DNA of 64,000 bases from Chitinophaga parva (GCF_003071345.1 NZ_QCYK01000001.1:496001-560000), one strand, 5' to 3'. Numbered from the stretch's first letter, positions 7,423 through 16,484 are shown. Program-made: numbers and translations. The notes: generated by a model not told the origin, from the sequence alone.

Positions 7423-8373
7423 ATGATATCTACCATGCAAGTTGCAGAAAAGGGGCACGAGCCCACGCTTTCACTCGGTGAAGAAAGGAACATGGTTACA
7501 AAACTAGTTTCCATTAACCTCACCGTTTTTGTGCTGTTGTTTTTTATAAAAGTGATCTTCATGCTGGGCAGTTACCATGAAACCTCTTTTGAGGAAGTGG
7601 CAGACTGGCTCACCCTTCCTGCATCTCCCGCCCGCCTGCTGGTAAAGCCCTGGTCCCTGCTCACCTTCATGTTTAGCCATGGCCCCCTGGGCAATGCCTG
7701 GTTTGATGTAAGTATTGTGTATGACATGGTGTGGCTTTATTTCTTTGGGACCATTCTGCAGCGCACGGCCGGTTACCAGCGGATCGTTCCCCTGTACGTT
7801 TTTGGCGGCCTTGCAGGCGCCGTATTTTACATAGCCGGTATGAACCTCATTCCCGGTTTCCGCCTGCTGGCGTCTTCTTCCTTTTTTATGGGCGCTGGTC
7901 CCAGTGTAATGGCCATTGCCGTAGCTGCCACGGTGTATGCTCCTGGTTACCGCCTGCTCACCGGCCCGGGCCACAAGGGCGGCATTCCGCTGTGGATCAT
8001 CAGTGCGTTGTATTTTGTACTGCTGATAGGTGCTAATGTGATGGACCATAATTTCGGAGGTATCTACCTGCTGCTGGCAGGAGGCGCGCTCACTGGCTTT
8101 GTGCTGATACACCAGTACCAGCAGGGCCGCGACTGGGGCGCCCGTCTGAACCGCCTCCTGTACCGGGCATCCCATATGTTTCACCCCGACGAGGACAATA
8201 CCCGAGAACAATTACTGAGCCATGGCATGCCTTTCCGCCGCACAGCCCCCCGCAGCGCCAGTGTAACAGAAGCAGAACTGAATGAAGTGCTTGACAAAAT
8301 AAATATGCAGGGCATAGACGCCCTCTCCGTGGAAGAAAAGGATACCCTGCTGCGCGCCAGCAAAAGGGACTAG
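7423..8373 (+). CDS. Rhomboid-family pseudoprotease (catalytic Ser and His missing)
   Basis: A 316-residue polytopic protein with rhomboid layout: WSLLTFMFSH, the helix following VYDMVWLYFFG, then the helix that should hold the nucleophile. Instead of GASG it reads MGAGPSVMAIA, so the nucleophile position is Gly; a Ser lies two residues later. The last core helix reads NFGGIYLLLAGGALTGF, where active relatives have a His before the G-G-x-x-x-G stretch. Both catalytic residues therefore appear lost while the fold is kept. The soluble tail (RRTAPRSASVTEAELNEVLDKI) ends in a degron-like helix typical of Bacteroidota rhomboids. Start 7423 lies just after the promoter. ATG 7492 has a better AAAGGAAC ribosome site and cannot be excluded. 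Confidence 0.75.
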   Translation: MISTMQVAEKGHEPTLSLGEERNMVTKLVSINLTVFVLLFFIKVIFMLGSYHETSFEEVADWLTLPASPARLLVKPWSLLTFMFSHGPLGNAWFDVSIVYDMVWLYFFGTILQRTAGYQRIVPLYVFGGLAGAVFYIAGMNLIPGFRLLASSSFFMGAGPSVMAIAVAATVYAPGYRLLTGPGHKGGIPLWIISALYFVLLIGANVMDHNFGGIYLLLAGGALTGFVLIHQYQQGRDWGARLNRLLYRASHMFHPDEDNTREQLLSHGMPFRRTAPRSASVTEAELNEVLDKINMQGIDALSVEEKDTLLRASKRD

Positions 8374-8450
8374 TGGCCCGGAAGTAGCACCGGCATTGCT
8401 TTTTAGAGGACTTTATTTATAACGGTAACCCCAAAAATCCGTCATCTACT

Positions 8451-9572
8451 ATGCCTTTACGGTTAAAGAATGGCCTATGCCGTGCATTGCTGGTACTGCA
8501 CATCCTCTTTACTATTTTACTGTTTTGCTCCGCCTTCCTGCCCCGGCTGCACCCGCACCGGTTTGCCCTGGGTACCCTGGCCGGCATCCCCTTTTTATTC
8601 CTGGCCGTGGCCATGCTTTGTTTTGTACCGGTATGGCTGGTCTGTGGTAAAAAATATTACCTGCTCTCCCTGGCGGCGCTGCTGGTTTGCCTGCAGCCGC
8701 TGTCTGTGAGCCTGGGTGGCCATCTCTTTGCCAAGGCAGAAAAGCCGGCCACCAACAGTTTCCGGCTAATGACCTTTAATGCCAGCAGCCTGGGACTGAA
8801 GCACTACCGCGAGGACACCGCTGTGCAGAACAAGGTGTACCGCACCATACAGCAGGCGAATCCGGATATCTTGTGCCTGCAGGAATTCTACAGTGGCCGG
8901 CAGTATAACCGGACCAACAACCTGGACTCCATCTGCCAGGTGATGGATTATCCTTCCTGCTTTTTTACAGCAGATGTACACCGCTGGGAACAGGTGTTCC
9001 TGGGTATTGCCCTGTATACGCGCTTTCCCATTTTACAGGCCCGCGCCATTGCGGTGGATAGTACCCAGGAGGGCAGCGGCCATAGCATCCTGGAGGCAGA
9101 CCTGCTGATGCATGGCGATACCGTGCGGCTCTATACCGTGCAGTTGAAATCCTATATGTTTACTGACACTGATTTTGCCGCCATTGACCGCATCCGGCAA
9201 TTGCAGGATCTTACACTGCACAACACACGTCACCTCCTCTCGCGCATGACCCACACCGTGATCCCGCGTGCTTACGAAGCAGATACCCTGCATGCGCTGA
9301 TAGCCCACAGCCCTTACCCCGTACTGCTTTGCGGCGATTTCAATGACGTGCCCGTGTCTTATACCTACCATGTACTGAGCACTGGCATGCAGGATGCATT
9401 CCTGGCGCAGGGCTGGGGCATAGGCCGCACTTACCGTACCCTGGCGCCCACGCTGCGCATTGATTACATCCTTACTGATCCACGCCTGTATTGCGAAGCA
9501 TACAACACCTTCCCACACCCGCTCTTTGAGCACACACCGGTGATGGCCACCCTGCACCTGCAAAAACTTTAG
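8451..9572 (+). CDS. Membrane-anchored endonuclease/exonuclease/phosphatase family protein, copy 1
   Basis: A 373-residue protein. The first 90 residues contain three hydrophobic helices. The rest is an EEP (DNase I-like) domain: MTFNASSLGL (Asn), DILCLQEFYS (Glu metal ligand), CGDFNDVPVSYTY (Asp-x-Asn) and RIDYILTDP near the end. The usual terminal SDHxPV appears as FEHTPVMATL, so the catalytic His is kept and the preceding Asp is Glu. This fold hydrolyses phosphodiesters or phosphomonoesters, but a membrane-anchored Bacteroidota member cannot be assigned a substrate. It is followed by a paralogue 85 bases downstream. Confidence 0.8.
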   Translation: MPLRLKNGLCRALLVLHILFTILLFCSAFLPRLHPHRFALGTLAGIPFLFLAVAMLCFVPVWLVCGKKYYLLSLAALLVCLQPLSVSLGGHLFAKAEKPATNSFRLMTFNASSLGLKHYREDTAVQNKVYRTIQQANPDILCLQEFYSGRQYNRTNNLDSICQVMDYPSCFFTADVHRWEQVFLGIALYTRFPILQARAIAVDSTQEGSGHSILEADLLMHGDTVRLYTVQLKSYMFTDTDFAAIDRIRQLQDLTLHNTRHLLSRMTHTVIPRAYEADTLHALIAHSPYPVLLCGDFNDVPVSYTYHVLSTGMQDAFLAQGWGIGRTYRTLAPTLRIDYILTDPRLYCEAYNTFPHPLFEHTPVMATLHLQKL

Positions 9573-9657
9573 CATTTTCTGCACCCGATCTTCCGTGAAT
9601 TTGCGGTAAATTTATCCCACTCGACAAACCAATTCAACAGGCAAAACAGCGTTTACG

Positions 9658-10767
9658 GTGAGATTACTGCGGCTATTTACGAAAGGATTTTTTCTGGTCA
9701 TTAACGTGATCGTTGCTGTTTTGTTCCTGATCACCTGCCTGGCGCCTATCCTTTCTCCTGCGCGGTTCTGGCCCATTGGCTTTCTTACACTGGGCTTTCC
9801 TTTTCTCCTGGCGTTGCTTATTATTTTCCTGGTGGGCTGGCTATTTTTTAACGCGCGTTATGCGCTGCTGCCGCTTATTGCACTGCTGCTGGGGTGGAAA
9901 TCTGTAAGTGCCTACATTGCTTTTCACTGGCCCACCGGCGATGCGGTGTCGGATAGTGTAACAGACAGTTCGCTCACGGTAATGAGCTACAACGTAGCGC
10001 AGTTTGGCCTGTACCGCGAAAAGGACAGCCGCTATACCCGCCAGGCCATTTATGCCCTGATTAAAAAACAAGCACCGGATATCCTTTGCCTCCAGGACTT
10101 TTTTACTTCCGATAAAAATAACGACACCAATAACCGGGAGAACATTTCCCAGGAACTGCAGATGCCCTACCGCTATTTTTCCAGCGATTTTAACCGCAAT
10201 GGCAACCTGCACTGGGGCTCCATCATTTACTCCCGCTACCCCATCATTAATTCCAGCAAGATAAAGATGAGCGAAGGGCCGCTGAGTGAAAGCCTGGTGT
10301 ATGCAGACATAGCACGGGAGGGTGACACCATCCGTATTCTCAACATGCATTTGCAGAGCTACCGTTTTGACCAGAAAGATTATTCACAGCTGGATAAGAT
10401 CAAGTCCCAGGAAGATACGGGGCTGAAGGCCACACGCAACATCCTGGAGAAAATGCGGGCAGCCATGGTGCGCAGGGGGCACCAGGCAGATACGGTGGCG
10501 TCCTTCATCCGCCGCAGCCCTTACCGGGTGATCGTTTGCGGGGATTTCAATGATATCCCGGCTTCTTACACTTACTTTACCATACGCGGGCCTTTGCAGG
10601 ATGCTTTCCTGGAAAAGGGAAGCGGCATAGGCCGCACTTTTGCCAGCCTCTCGCCCACCCTGCGTATTGATTATATCTTTGCCGATCCTACTTTCAAGGT
10701 GCTGGCGTACCGCAAGATCAAGTCGAACTTATCGGATCACTACCCGGTGATCGCTTATCTGCGATAA
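9658..10767 (+). CDS. Membrane-anchored endonuclease/exonuclease/phosphatase family protein, copy 2
   Basis: A 369-residue paralogue of the preceding gene with the same plan: three N-terminal membrane helices, then the EEP domain with MSYNVAQFGLY, DILCLQDFFTS (Asp where copy 1 has Glu), CGDFNDIPASYTY, RIDYIFADP and the canonical SDHYPVIAYL. The start is GTG at 9658. An upstream ATG in frame was not seen. The pair arose by tandem duplication. The Glu-to-Asp change at the metal-ligand position may alter activity relative to copy 1. Confidence 0.8.
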   Translation: MRLLRLFTKGFFLVINVIVAVLFLITCLAPILSPARFWPIGFLTLGFPFLLALLIIFLVGWLFFNARYALLPLIALLLGWKSVSAYIAFHWPTGDAVSDSVTDSSLTVMSYNVAQFGLYREKDSRYTRQAIYALIKKQAPDILCLQDFFTSDKNNDTNNRENISQELQMPYRYFSSDFNRNGNLHWGSIIYSRYPIINSSKIKMSEGPLSESLVYADIAREGDTIRILNMHLQSYRFDQKDYSQLDKIKSQEDTGLKATRNILEKMRAAMVRRGHQADTVASFIRRSPYRVIVCGDFNDIPASYTYFTIRGPLQDAFLEKGSGIGRTFASLSPTLRIDYIFADPTFKVLAYRKIKSNLSDHYPVIAYLR

Positions 10768-10861
10768 AATATTACTATTTTTAAACTGCGCTTGCCACAG
10801 CCCGCTCCCGGTGCGGCGCAGTAGGCAATGGCACCGAGGCCTGTAATCCGCGGGGAAGCAG

Positions 10862-10889
10862 TTTGGCAAGGGTCGAATCGCTATCTTTG
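10862..10889 (+). promoter_or_regulatory. Promoter of cysS
   Basis: A TTTGG -33-like element at 10862-10866 and TATCTTTG at 10882-10889. The 16-base gap between them is slightly short of the usual spacing. The ATG lies 17 bases further on. Confidence 0.55.
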
Positions 10890-10906
10890 CAATCCATTAT
10901 TTTTTT

Positions 10907-12400
10907 ATGTCATCACTGAAAGTCTACAATTCCATCAAGCGACAGAAAGAGGAGTTTATCCCGATATACCCGGGGCATGTAGGCATGTACGTGTGCGGGC
11001 CCACCGTTTCGGGCGAATCGCACCTGGGCCATGCCCGTCCTTATATCACCTTCGACGTATTATTCCGCTACCTCACTTACCTGGGGTATAAAGTACGCTA
11101 CGTGCGCAATATCACCGATGCCGGCCACTTTGAAGAAGAGGGCCGCGACGCGGTGGACAAGATCGCCAAAGGTGCCCTGCTGGAAAAGCTGGAGCCCATG
11201 GAACTGGTGCAGAAATATACCAACCTGTTTCACTGGGCCATGCTGCGTTTTAACAACCTGGAGCCCAGCATAGAGCCCACCGCTACCGGCCATATCATAG
11301 AGCAGATAGAAATGATCAAAAAAATACTGGAAGCCGGCTACGCCTATGAAGTGAATGGCTCCGTGTATTTTGATGTGAAGAAATACGCCGGCAACCATCA
11401 CTATGGCATCCTCAGTGGCCGTGTGCTGGAAGATATGCTGGAAACCACCCGCGAGCTGGAAAACCAGGACGAAAAACACAATAAAGTGGACTTTGCCCTG
11501 TGGAAAGCTGCACCACCAGAGCATATCCAGCGCTGGCCCAGCCCCTGGGGCGACGGCTTCCCAGGCTGGCACATTGAGTGCTCCGCCATGAGCCGCAAGT
11601 ACCTGGGCACCCAGTTTGACATTCACGGCGGTGGCATGGACCTGCAATTTCCCCACCACGAGTGCGAGATAGCCCAAAGTGAAATAGCCGGCGGTGAACT
11701 GATGGCCCGCTACTGGATGCATAATAACATGATCACGATCAACGGCAGGAAAATGGGTAAGTCTTACAACAACACCATTACCCTCCGCGAGCTTTTTAAT
11801 GGCACGGCAAAAGAACTGACGCAGGCCTACAGCCCCATGACAGTGCGCTTCTTTATCCTGCAAACCCACTACCGCAGCACGCTGGACTTCAGCAATGAAG
11901 CCCTGCAGGCCGCAGAAAAAGGCCTGGCCCGCCTGCTGGCGGCCAATGAACTACTACAGGCCATGCCTTACGTACAAGGCGAAGGAACCTTTAATGAAGA
12001 ACTGGACAAACAGGTAAGGACCTGGTGCGCAGAGATCCCCGGGTTCATGAATGATGACATGAACACCGCCAAGGTAATGGCCAACCTCTTTGAACTGACG
12101 CCGGTGATCAATTCCCTGAAAAGTGGACAGATCAAAATGGCCGAGATCAGCGAAGAGACCTTCACCATCCTGAAAAACACCTGGAAAGTATACCTGGTAG
12201 ATATCCTGGGCATTGTAGGTGAACGCCAGGCGGACGACAGCAAGCTGGATGACGTGCTGCAACTGCTGATGAACATGCGCAAAGAAGCCAAGGCCCGAAA
12301 GGACTACGCTACTTCCGATAAGATCCGTAACCAGCTGCTGGAAATGGGCATACAACTGAAAGATGAGAAGGACGGCAGCATGACCTACAGCATTGTATAA
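10907..12400 (+). CDS. cysS: Cysteinyl-tRNA synthetase
   Basis: A 497-residue class Ia synthetase of normal length. It shows [17 protein letters not shown] (HIGH motif as HLGH, with the first zinc Cys), [15 protein letters not shown] and [12 protein letters not shown] (further zinc ligands), then KMGKSYNN (KMSKS loop, near residue 283). A DALR-type helical region and a short anticodon-binding tail follow. The enzyme charges tRNA-Cys. HIGH is preceded by GESHLGH rather than the more common YDHxHIGH, a mild variant. The next frame starts two bases after the stop. Confidence 0.97.
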   Translation: MSSLKVYNSIKRQKEEFIPIYPGHVGMYVCGPTVSGESHLGHARPYITFDVLFRYLTYLGYKVRYVRNITDAGHFEEEGRDAVDKIAKGALLEKLEPMELVQKYTNLFHWAMLRFNNLEPSIEPTATGHIIEQIEMIKKILEAGYAYEVNGSVYFDVKKYAGNHHYGILSGRVLEDMLETTRELENQDEKHNKVDFALWKAAPPEHIQRWPSPWGDGFPGWHIECSAMSRKYLGTQFDIHGGGMDLQFPHHECEIAQSEIAGGELMARYWMHNNMITINGRKMGKSYNNTITLRELFNGTAKELTQAYSPMTVRFFILQTHYRSTLDFSNEALQAAEKGLARLLAANELLQAMPYVQGEGTFNEELDKQVRTWCAEIPGFMNDDMNTAKVMANLFELTPVINSLKSGQIKMAEISEETFTILKNTWKVYLVDILGIVGERQADDSKLDDVLQLLMNMRKEAKARKDYATSDKIRNQLLEMGIQLKDEKDGSMTYSIV

Positions 12401-12552
12401 AAATGATTGGCGCCCTGAAATCCTTTGTCCATCAGCATTTCAAGGCACTATTATTGCCAGTGTCATTGATGGCGGCAAGTATTCTACCCGGCATTGCCGG
12501 CAGTAAAAACGGGCCACCACCTAATATAAAATCGCGTTTCAGCAATTCATCT

Positions 12553-13548
12553 ATGCATAAAAAACTTACCCTGGCTGCCGCAGGCTTTTTATTCCTGGCC
12601 AGCGCCTGCCATAACAATTCCGGTTCTTCTGCTTCTCAGGAAAGCCAGTCCACCACGCCCGCTGTGAACACCGCCAATGTACCGGTATTCAACGCAGACA
12701 CGGCCTACAATTATGTGGCTAAGCAGGTGGCATTTGGCCCCCGCATTCCCAACACACCGGCGCAGGAAGCCTGTGCAAACTGGATCATCAACACCGTGAA
12801 GCCCCTGGCTGATACCGTGTATGTACAACGCACCACGGTAACCGGCCCGCACCGGGAAAAGCTGCGCTGTATCAACGTGGTAGCCGCTTTCAACCCCGGC
12901 GCCAAGGACCGCGTGCTGGTGCTGGCCCACTGGGACACCCGCCCGCATGCAGACCAGGACTCCGGCGCCAACAAAGACAAACCCTTTGACGGCGCCGATG
13001 ACGGCGGCAGCGGCGTAGCCGTAATGCTGGAGGCCGCGCGCCATATGAAGGCACAAAAGATCCCCGCAAACGTGGGCGTGGACCTGCTTTTTACAGACGT
13101 GGAAGATTCCGGCATCAGCGAAATGCCCGACAGCTATGCACTGGGCACCCAGTACTGGGCGCACCACCCGCATGTACCCGGCTACAAGGCAAACTATGGC
13201 ATCCTGCTGGACATGGTAGGGGGCAAAAATTCCATCTTTGCCATTGAAACCACTTCCAAAGACAAGGCCTACAGCCAGATGAAAATGTTCTGGGATGTGG
13301 CAAACAGCCTGGGAGGCAGCCAGTACTTCCGCTACGATGAAAGTACTTCCATAGATGATGACCACGTGTATGTGAACAATATCATCCATATCCCCACTTT
13401 TGATGTACTGGGCTGGCAAACCAACGGCAACTTTCCTGCACACTGGCACACCACCCACGATAACATGGACATCATCGACAAAACCACCCTGCACATTGTA
13501 GGACAAACCCTGCTGCAGGTGGTGTATACGCAGCCGTTTGCGTATTAA
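12553..13548 (+). CDS. M28-family lipoprotein, probable glutaminyl-peptide cyclotransferase
   Basis: A 331-residue lipoprotein: MHKKLTLAAAGFLFLASAC is a clear type II signal with the lipid-accepting Cys at 19. The mature part is an M28 zinc fold with VLAHWDTRPHADQD (His, Asp), GADDGGSGVAVMLEAAR, LLFTDVEDSG (Glu-Asp) and HTTHDNMDIIDKTTL near the end. This order matches Bacteroidota periplasmic glutaminyl cyclases, which form N-terminal pyroglutamate on exported proteins; an aminopeptidase is the alternative. ATG 12553 was chosen because it gives the lipobox. An in-frame ATG at 12403, just after cysS, would add 50 residues and bury the signal. Confidence 0.82.
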   Translation: MHKKLTLAAAGFLFLASACHNNSGSSASQESQSTTPAVNTANVPVFNADTAYNYVAKQVAFGPRIPNTPAQEACANWIINTVKPLADTVYVQRTTVTGPHREKLRCINVVAAFNPGAKDRVLVLAHWDTRPHADQDSGANKDKPFDGADDGGSGVAVMLEAARHMKAQKIPANVGVDLLFTDVEDSGISEMPDSYALGTQYWAHHPHVPGYKANYGILLDMVGGKNSIFAIETTSKDKAYSQMKMFWDVANSLGGSQYFRYDESTSIDDDHVYVNNIIHIPTFDVLGWQTNGNFPAHWHTTHDNMDIIDKTTLHIVGQTLLQVVYTQPFAY

Positions 13549-13559
13549 TACCATCCGAT

Positions 13560-14174
13560 ATGCACCACGCACATCTTTCCAAAGACAAAAAACTGCAGCG
13601 CATTATGACCATTGCGCTGGAAGAGATAAAGCCGCGGCCCAATGTGGCGCTGCGGCTTATTGCTTCCATCATGGCGCAGCAACTCAGCGTGCGGGTGGCC
13701 CAGGTGCTGTACCAGCGCTTCCTGGACCTGTATAACGGTAAAGAGCCTACAGCAAAAATGATCATGGACACCGCGCCCGAAAAGCTGCGCGCCATCGGGC
13801 TTTCCAACGCCAAAGTGCAGTATGTGCTGAACGTGGCCCGCTTTGTAGTGGAAGAAAAAGTAACGGATGCCAAGCTGCATGCCATGGCGGACGACGAGGT
13901 GATCAACTACCTCACCCAGATCAAAGGTGTAGGAAGATGGACCGTGGAAATGCTGCTGATGTTTCAGCTGGGACGGGAAGACGTGTTTGCCCTGGACGAC
14001 CTGGGCCTGCAAAACGCCATGATCAAACTTTACAAACTGGATGCTACAGATAAGAAAGCATTCAAAGAAAAGCTGGTAAAAATTACGGCTAAGTGGTCGC
14101 CCTACCGCACCTATGCAGCCCGTTACCTCTGGGCCTGGAGGGATGACGACAAGCAAGACAATACTCCCAAATAG
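13560..14174 (+). CDS. DNA-3-methyladenine glycosylase II-like (HhH-GPD) protein
   Basis: A 204-residue HhH-GPD protein. The helix-hairpin-helix is TQIKGVGRWTVEMLLMFQLG (about residues 118-138) and the catalytic Asp lies in VFALDDLGLQ near residue 147. No C-terminal Cys cluster is visible, so it is an AlkA/MAG-type rather than an EndoIII/MutY-type glycosylase. It removes alkylated bases such as 3-methyladenine. It starts 11 bases after the upstream lipoprotein and converges tail-to-tail, three bases apart, with the Ada-like gene that repairs the same kind of damage. Confidence 0.85.
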   Translation: MHHAHLSKDKKLQRIMTIALEEIKPRPNVALRLIASIMAQQLSVRVAQVLYQRFLDLYNGKEPTAKMIMDTAPEKLRAIGLSNAKVQYVLNVARFVVEEKVTDAKLHAMADDEVINYLTQIKGVGRWTVEMLLMFQLGREDVFALDDLGLQNAMIKLYKLDATDKKAFKEKLVKITAKWSPYRTYAARYLWAWRDDDKQDNTPK

Positions 14175-14177
14175 CCG

Positions 14178-15026
14178 TCAGGCGGCATCTTCTCCCGTCT
14201 CATTCACTTTACTCATTTCATAGCCTACCAGTGCCTTTTTGCGGGTGCTGCCCCAATGATATTCTCCCAGCTGGCCTTCCTTGCGGATCACGCGGTGGCA
14301 GGGGATCAGAAAGGCCACCGGGTTTGCCCCAATGGCGGAGCCCACCGCCCGCACAGCTCTGGGGTGACCAATGTATTCCGCAATGCGGGAATAAGTGGTA
14401 ACGCTGCCGGCAGGCAGGCGCAGCAAAGCTTCCCACACCTTTACCTGGAAATTGGTGCCCTTCACCATCACGTGTAGTTTTTCCCCCGGCTTTGCATTGA
14501 ATATCTTGCTGACCAACACCGCCGTGAAGGCTTCATCTGCGCTCACCCGCGCCTGTGGCCATTCTGCGCGTAGCTGCTCCAGCACCAGCGCTTCCTGCCC
14601 GGCTTCCAGGAACTGCATACTTACAATGCCTTTTTCCGTGGCGGCCAGGAAGGCATGCCCGAAAGGCGTGTTATGATAGCCATAACGGATCTGTACCGCT
14701 TCCCCCCCACTGCGAAATTGCTGGGGTGTTACCGCCTCCAGGGTCACAAAGAGATCATACACGCGCGACTGGGCGGATAAACCAGCCATGGCAGCGGCTT
14801 CCAGCAGGTTAGGCGTTTCGTGCAGTTTCTGTTTTAAATAAGCGGTAGTAATAAACTGGAGGAAGCGCTTGGGGCTGATGCCGGCCCATTCTGTGAACAT
14901 GCGTTGTAAATGAAAAGGGCTTACATGCACCTGTGCAGCCACTGTTTCCAGGTCTGGCTGTTCCAGGAAATGGGTGGAAATGTATTCAATAGCGGCGGCG
15001 ATGGTATGGTATTGCGGTGTTTGCAT
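14178..15026 (-). CDS. AraC-type regulator fused to O6-methylguanine-DNA methyltransferase (Ada-like, no zinc domain)
   Basis: A 282-residue protein. Residues about 8-105 are an AraC-type double helix-turn-helix (VAAQVHVSPFHLQRMFTEWAG). Residues about 110-275 are an MGMT domain with the acceptor site NPVAFLIPCHRVIRK (Cys near 243) and the helix PRAVRAVGSAIGANP. E. coli Ada also has an N-terminal zinc domain that senses methyl phosphotriesters; this protein lacks it. It may therefore sense damage through the MGMT Cys, or the AraC part may only help DNA binding. It converges with the AlkA-like gene, forming a compact alkylation-repair locus. Confidence 0.88.
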   Translation of the reverse strand: MQTPQYHTIAAAIEYISTHFLEQPDLETVAAQVHVSPFHLQRMFTEWAGISPKRFLQFITTAYLKQKLHETPNLLEAAAMAGLSAQSRVYDLFVTLEAVTPQQFRSGGEAVQIRYGYHNTPFGHAFLAATEKGIVSMQFLEAGQEALVLEQLRAEWPQARVSADEAFTAVLVSKIFNAKPGEKLHVMVKGTNFQVKVWEALLRLPAGSVTTYSRIAEYIGHPRAVRAVGSAIGANPVAFLIPCHRVIRKEGQLGEYHWGSTRKKALVGYEMSKVNETGEDAA

Positions 15027-15332
15027 GGCGAAACATTAAGGTACGTAAAATTACCCCCGCCGCAGGCGGGCCGCAACCCGATTGTTGCGGACATACCAGC
15101 CCCGCATACGAAGCCGCTCCGGCCGCCGGTTATCGGGAATAGAGCAGAACACGCATCAACTCCCACCAGTTCCATACCATTCCGTTTTGGAAGTGGTTTT
15201 CAATTATTGCATGGTTTCCAGGTCCTCCTGCGCGCTTGTCTACCCTGGCGTGCGCCACCATGGCCCATTGGCACAAAAACCAGCCACCTGGAACAAAGTT
15301 TGGCCGGTATAGCTGTCCTTAAACGCAAGCAT
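15027..15332. other. Intergenic control region between the Ada-like gene and the 15333 gene
   Basis: About 300 bases separate two divergent genes. They include a 7-bp hairpin CCGCAAC / GTTGCGG (15071-15077 and 15084-15090). No convincing TAnnTTTG element was found on either strand. The minus strand has TAATGTTTC just before the ada-like ATG, a weak match. I see no coding signal here despite a long frame that stays open through it. Confidence 0.4.
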
Positions 15333-15704
15333 ATGATGAACCAGTATGAAGTACCCGCTTACCTGGAAGACAGCGTGCCCGGCCTCCGCCAGCGCCTGCG
15401 CCAGTTGCCGGCCGTGTTCCAGCTGTACGACACCATGACCTGCTTCACACGCTTTACGCACGACCAGTTGCTCACGCATAATTATGCCGTGGCAGCCCGT
15501 TGCCTGAAAGCCGCCGGCAGGCTTTATTCCCGCGGTAACCAATTTGTGAAACAAGCCATCATCGGCATTTTCATTCACGACCTGGCCCAGCTGCCCCTGC
15601 AAGACAACCGGGAGCGGATAGACCGCTGCAATCTGATACCGGAAAATATATATCCATTTTATATCCAGGAACAATTAAACCAACAACATCATGGAAACAA
15701 GTGA
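15333..15704 (+). CDS. Hypothetical protein, DUF7674-like
   Basis: A 123-residue, mostly helical soluble protein (start ATG-ATG at 15333/15336). The pattern of Pro/Tyr-rich N-terminus, FTRFTHDQLLTHNYAVAARC, RLYSRGNQFVKQAI, IFIHDLAQL resembles the small Bacteroidota DUF7674 proteins as I remember them. No catalytic motif is visible. Its end overlaps the start of the GNAT gene by 14 bases, so the two are probably translated together. Confidence 0.6.
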   Translation: MMNQYEVPAYLEDSVPGLRQRLRQLPAVFQLYDTMTCFTRFTHDQLLTHNYAVAARCLKAAGRLYSRGNQFVKQAIIGIFIHDLAQLPLQDNRERIDRCNLIPENIYPFYIQEQLNQQHHGNK

Positions 15705-16251
15705 GGTCATTGTGCGGGTAGCACTGCCCGCAGACACGATATATGCCAGTGAGATCGTAAACGAAATGGAAGCTTCCGCCAGGGTACGCGGTACGGGCAT
15801 TGCCCGCCGCAGCCCGGAAAGCATTATACAGAAAATCCTCCAGGGCAAAGCCGTTATTGCCATTCTGCCCGATGGTACCTGGGTAGGTTTCTCCTACCTG
15901 GAAACCTGGCAGCAGGGTGAATTTGTTTCCAACAGTGGGCTGATTGTAGCTCCCGCTTTCCGTAACCAGGGGGTGGCTTCCGCCATCAAACGCACCGTGT
16001 TTGACCTGAGCCGCCACCTGTACCCGGATGCAAAAATATTCAGCATCACCACGGGTGGCGCGGTCATGAAACTCAATAACCAGCTGGGTTTCATGCCGGT
16101 GGCTTATCATGATATTACTACAGACACCGCCTTCTGGAAAGGCTGTGAAAGTTGCATCAACTACCCTATCCTATGCAGCAAAGGTTGTCACAACTGCCTG
16201 TGCACCGCCATGCTGTTTGACCCTACAATGCCGGAGGCACAACATGCCTAA
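15691..16251 (+). CDS. GNAT-family N-acetyltransferase with C-terminal cysteine cluster
   Basis: A 186-residue protein. Residues 1-150 form a GNAT fold: LIVAPAFRNQGVASAIKRTV is the acetyl-CoA-binding loop (R/Q-x-x-G-x-A type), and KLNNQLGFMPV is the last motif. The tail is unusual, with seven Cys in about 26 residues (WKGCESC, then LCSKGCHNCLC), suggesting metal binding or a disulfide knot. I recall a similar WKGC-SC tail in the GNAT that sits beside argG in Bacteroidota arginine clusters; here there is no arg gene nearby. It overlaps the upstream gene by 14 bases. Substrate unknown. Confidence 0.75.
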   Translation: METSEVIVRVALPADTIYASEIVNEMEASARVRGTGIARRSPESIIQKILQGKAVIAILPDGTWVGFSYLETWQQGEFVSNSGLIVAPAFRNQGVASAIKRTVFDLSRHLYPDAKIFSITTGGAVMKLNNQLGFMPVAYHDITTDTAFWKGCESCINYPILCSKGCHNCLCTAMLFDPTMPEAQHA

Positions 16252-16281
16252 ACACCTGCTTTAAATTTTCCCGGCCTGCCG

Positions 16282-16313
16282 TTGGTGGTATGCAGTTGTT
16301 TTTTTTACATTTG
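16282..16313 (+). promoter_or_regulatory. Promoter of tRNA-Thr
   Basis: A TTG at 16282-16284 and TACATTTG at 16306-16313 are separated by 21 bases, a good match to the Bacteroidota consensus. The tRNA begins seven bases after the -7 element. Confidence 0.65.
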
Positions 16314-16320
16314 CATACCT

Positions 16321-16396
16321 GCCAATGTAGCTCAGCTGGTAGAGCAATTGTTTCGTAAATAATAGGTCGTGGGTTCGAGTCCCATCGTTGGCTCCA
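16321..16396 (+). tRNA. tRNA-Thr (anticodon CGT)
   Basis: A full 76-base cloverleaf: acceptor GCCAATG / CGTTGGC, D-arm GCTC...GAGC, anticodon stem ATTGT / ATAAT with loop TTCGTAA (anticodon CGT, reads ACG), T-arm GTGGG TTCGAGT CCCAT, discriminator T and an encoded CCA. The anticodon stem contains a G-T pair. It is a stand-alone tRNA gene with its own promoter and terminator. Confidence 0.96.
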
Positions 16397-16418
16397 GCAG
16401 CAACAAAACTGTTTCCCC

Positions 16419-16447
16419 AAGGCGCATCTTTACCGGTGCGCCTTTTT
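16419..16447 (+). terminator. Terminator of tRNA-Thr
   Basis: An 8-bp perfect stem AAGGCGCA / TGCGCCTT with a 10-base loop, followed by TTT. Confidence 0.85.
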
Positions 16448-16484
16448 ATTTATCTTTAGCACACAAAAAACATCACTCATCCCC

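Noticed and set aside
12403..12552. Upstream ATG two bases after cysS as start of the M28 lipoprotein
   Set aside because: It would place 50 residues before a textbook lipoprotein signal peptide; the ATG at 12553 explains the signal.
14910..15332. In-frame upstream extension of the DUF7674-like gene
   Set aside because: It runs antisense through the start of the Ada-like gene and lacks any protein pattern; the double ATG at 15333 is a natural start.
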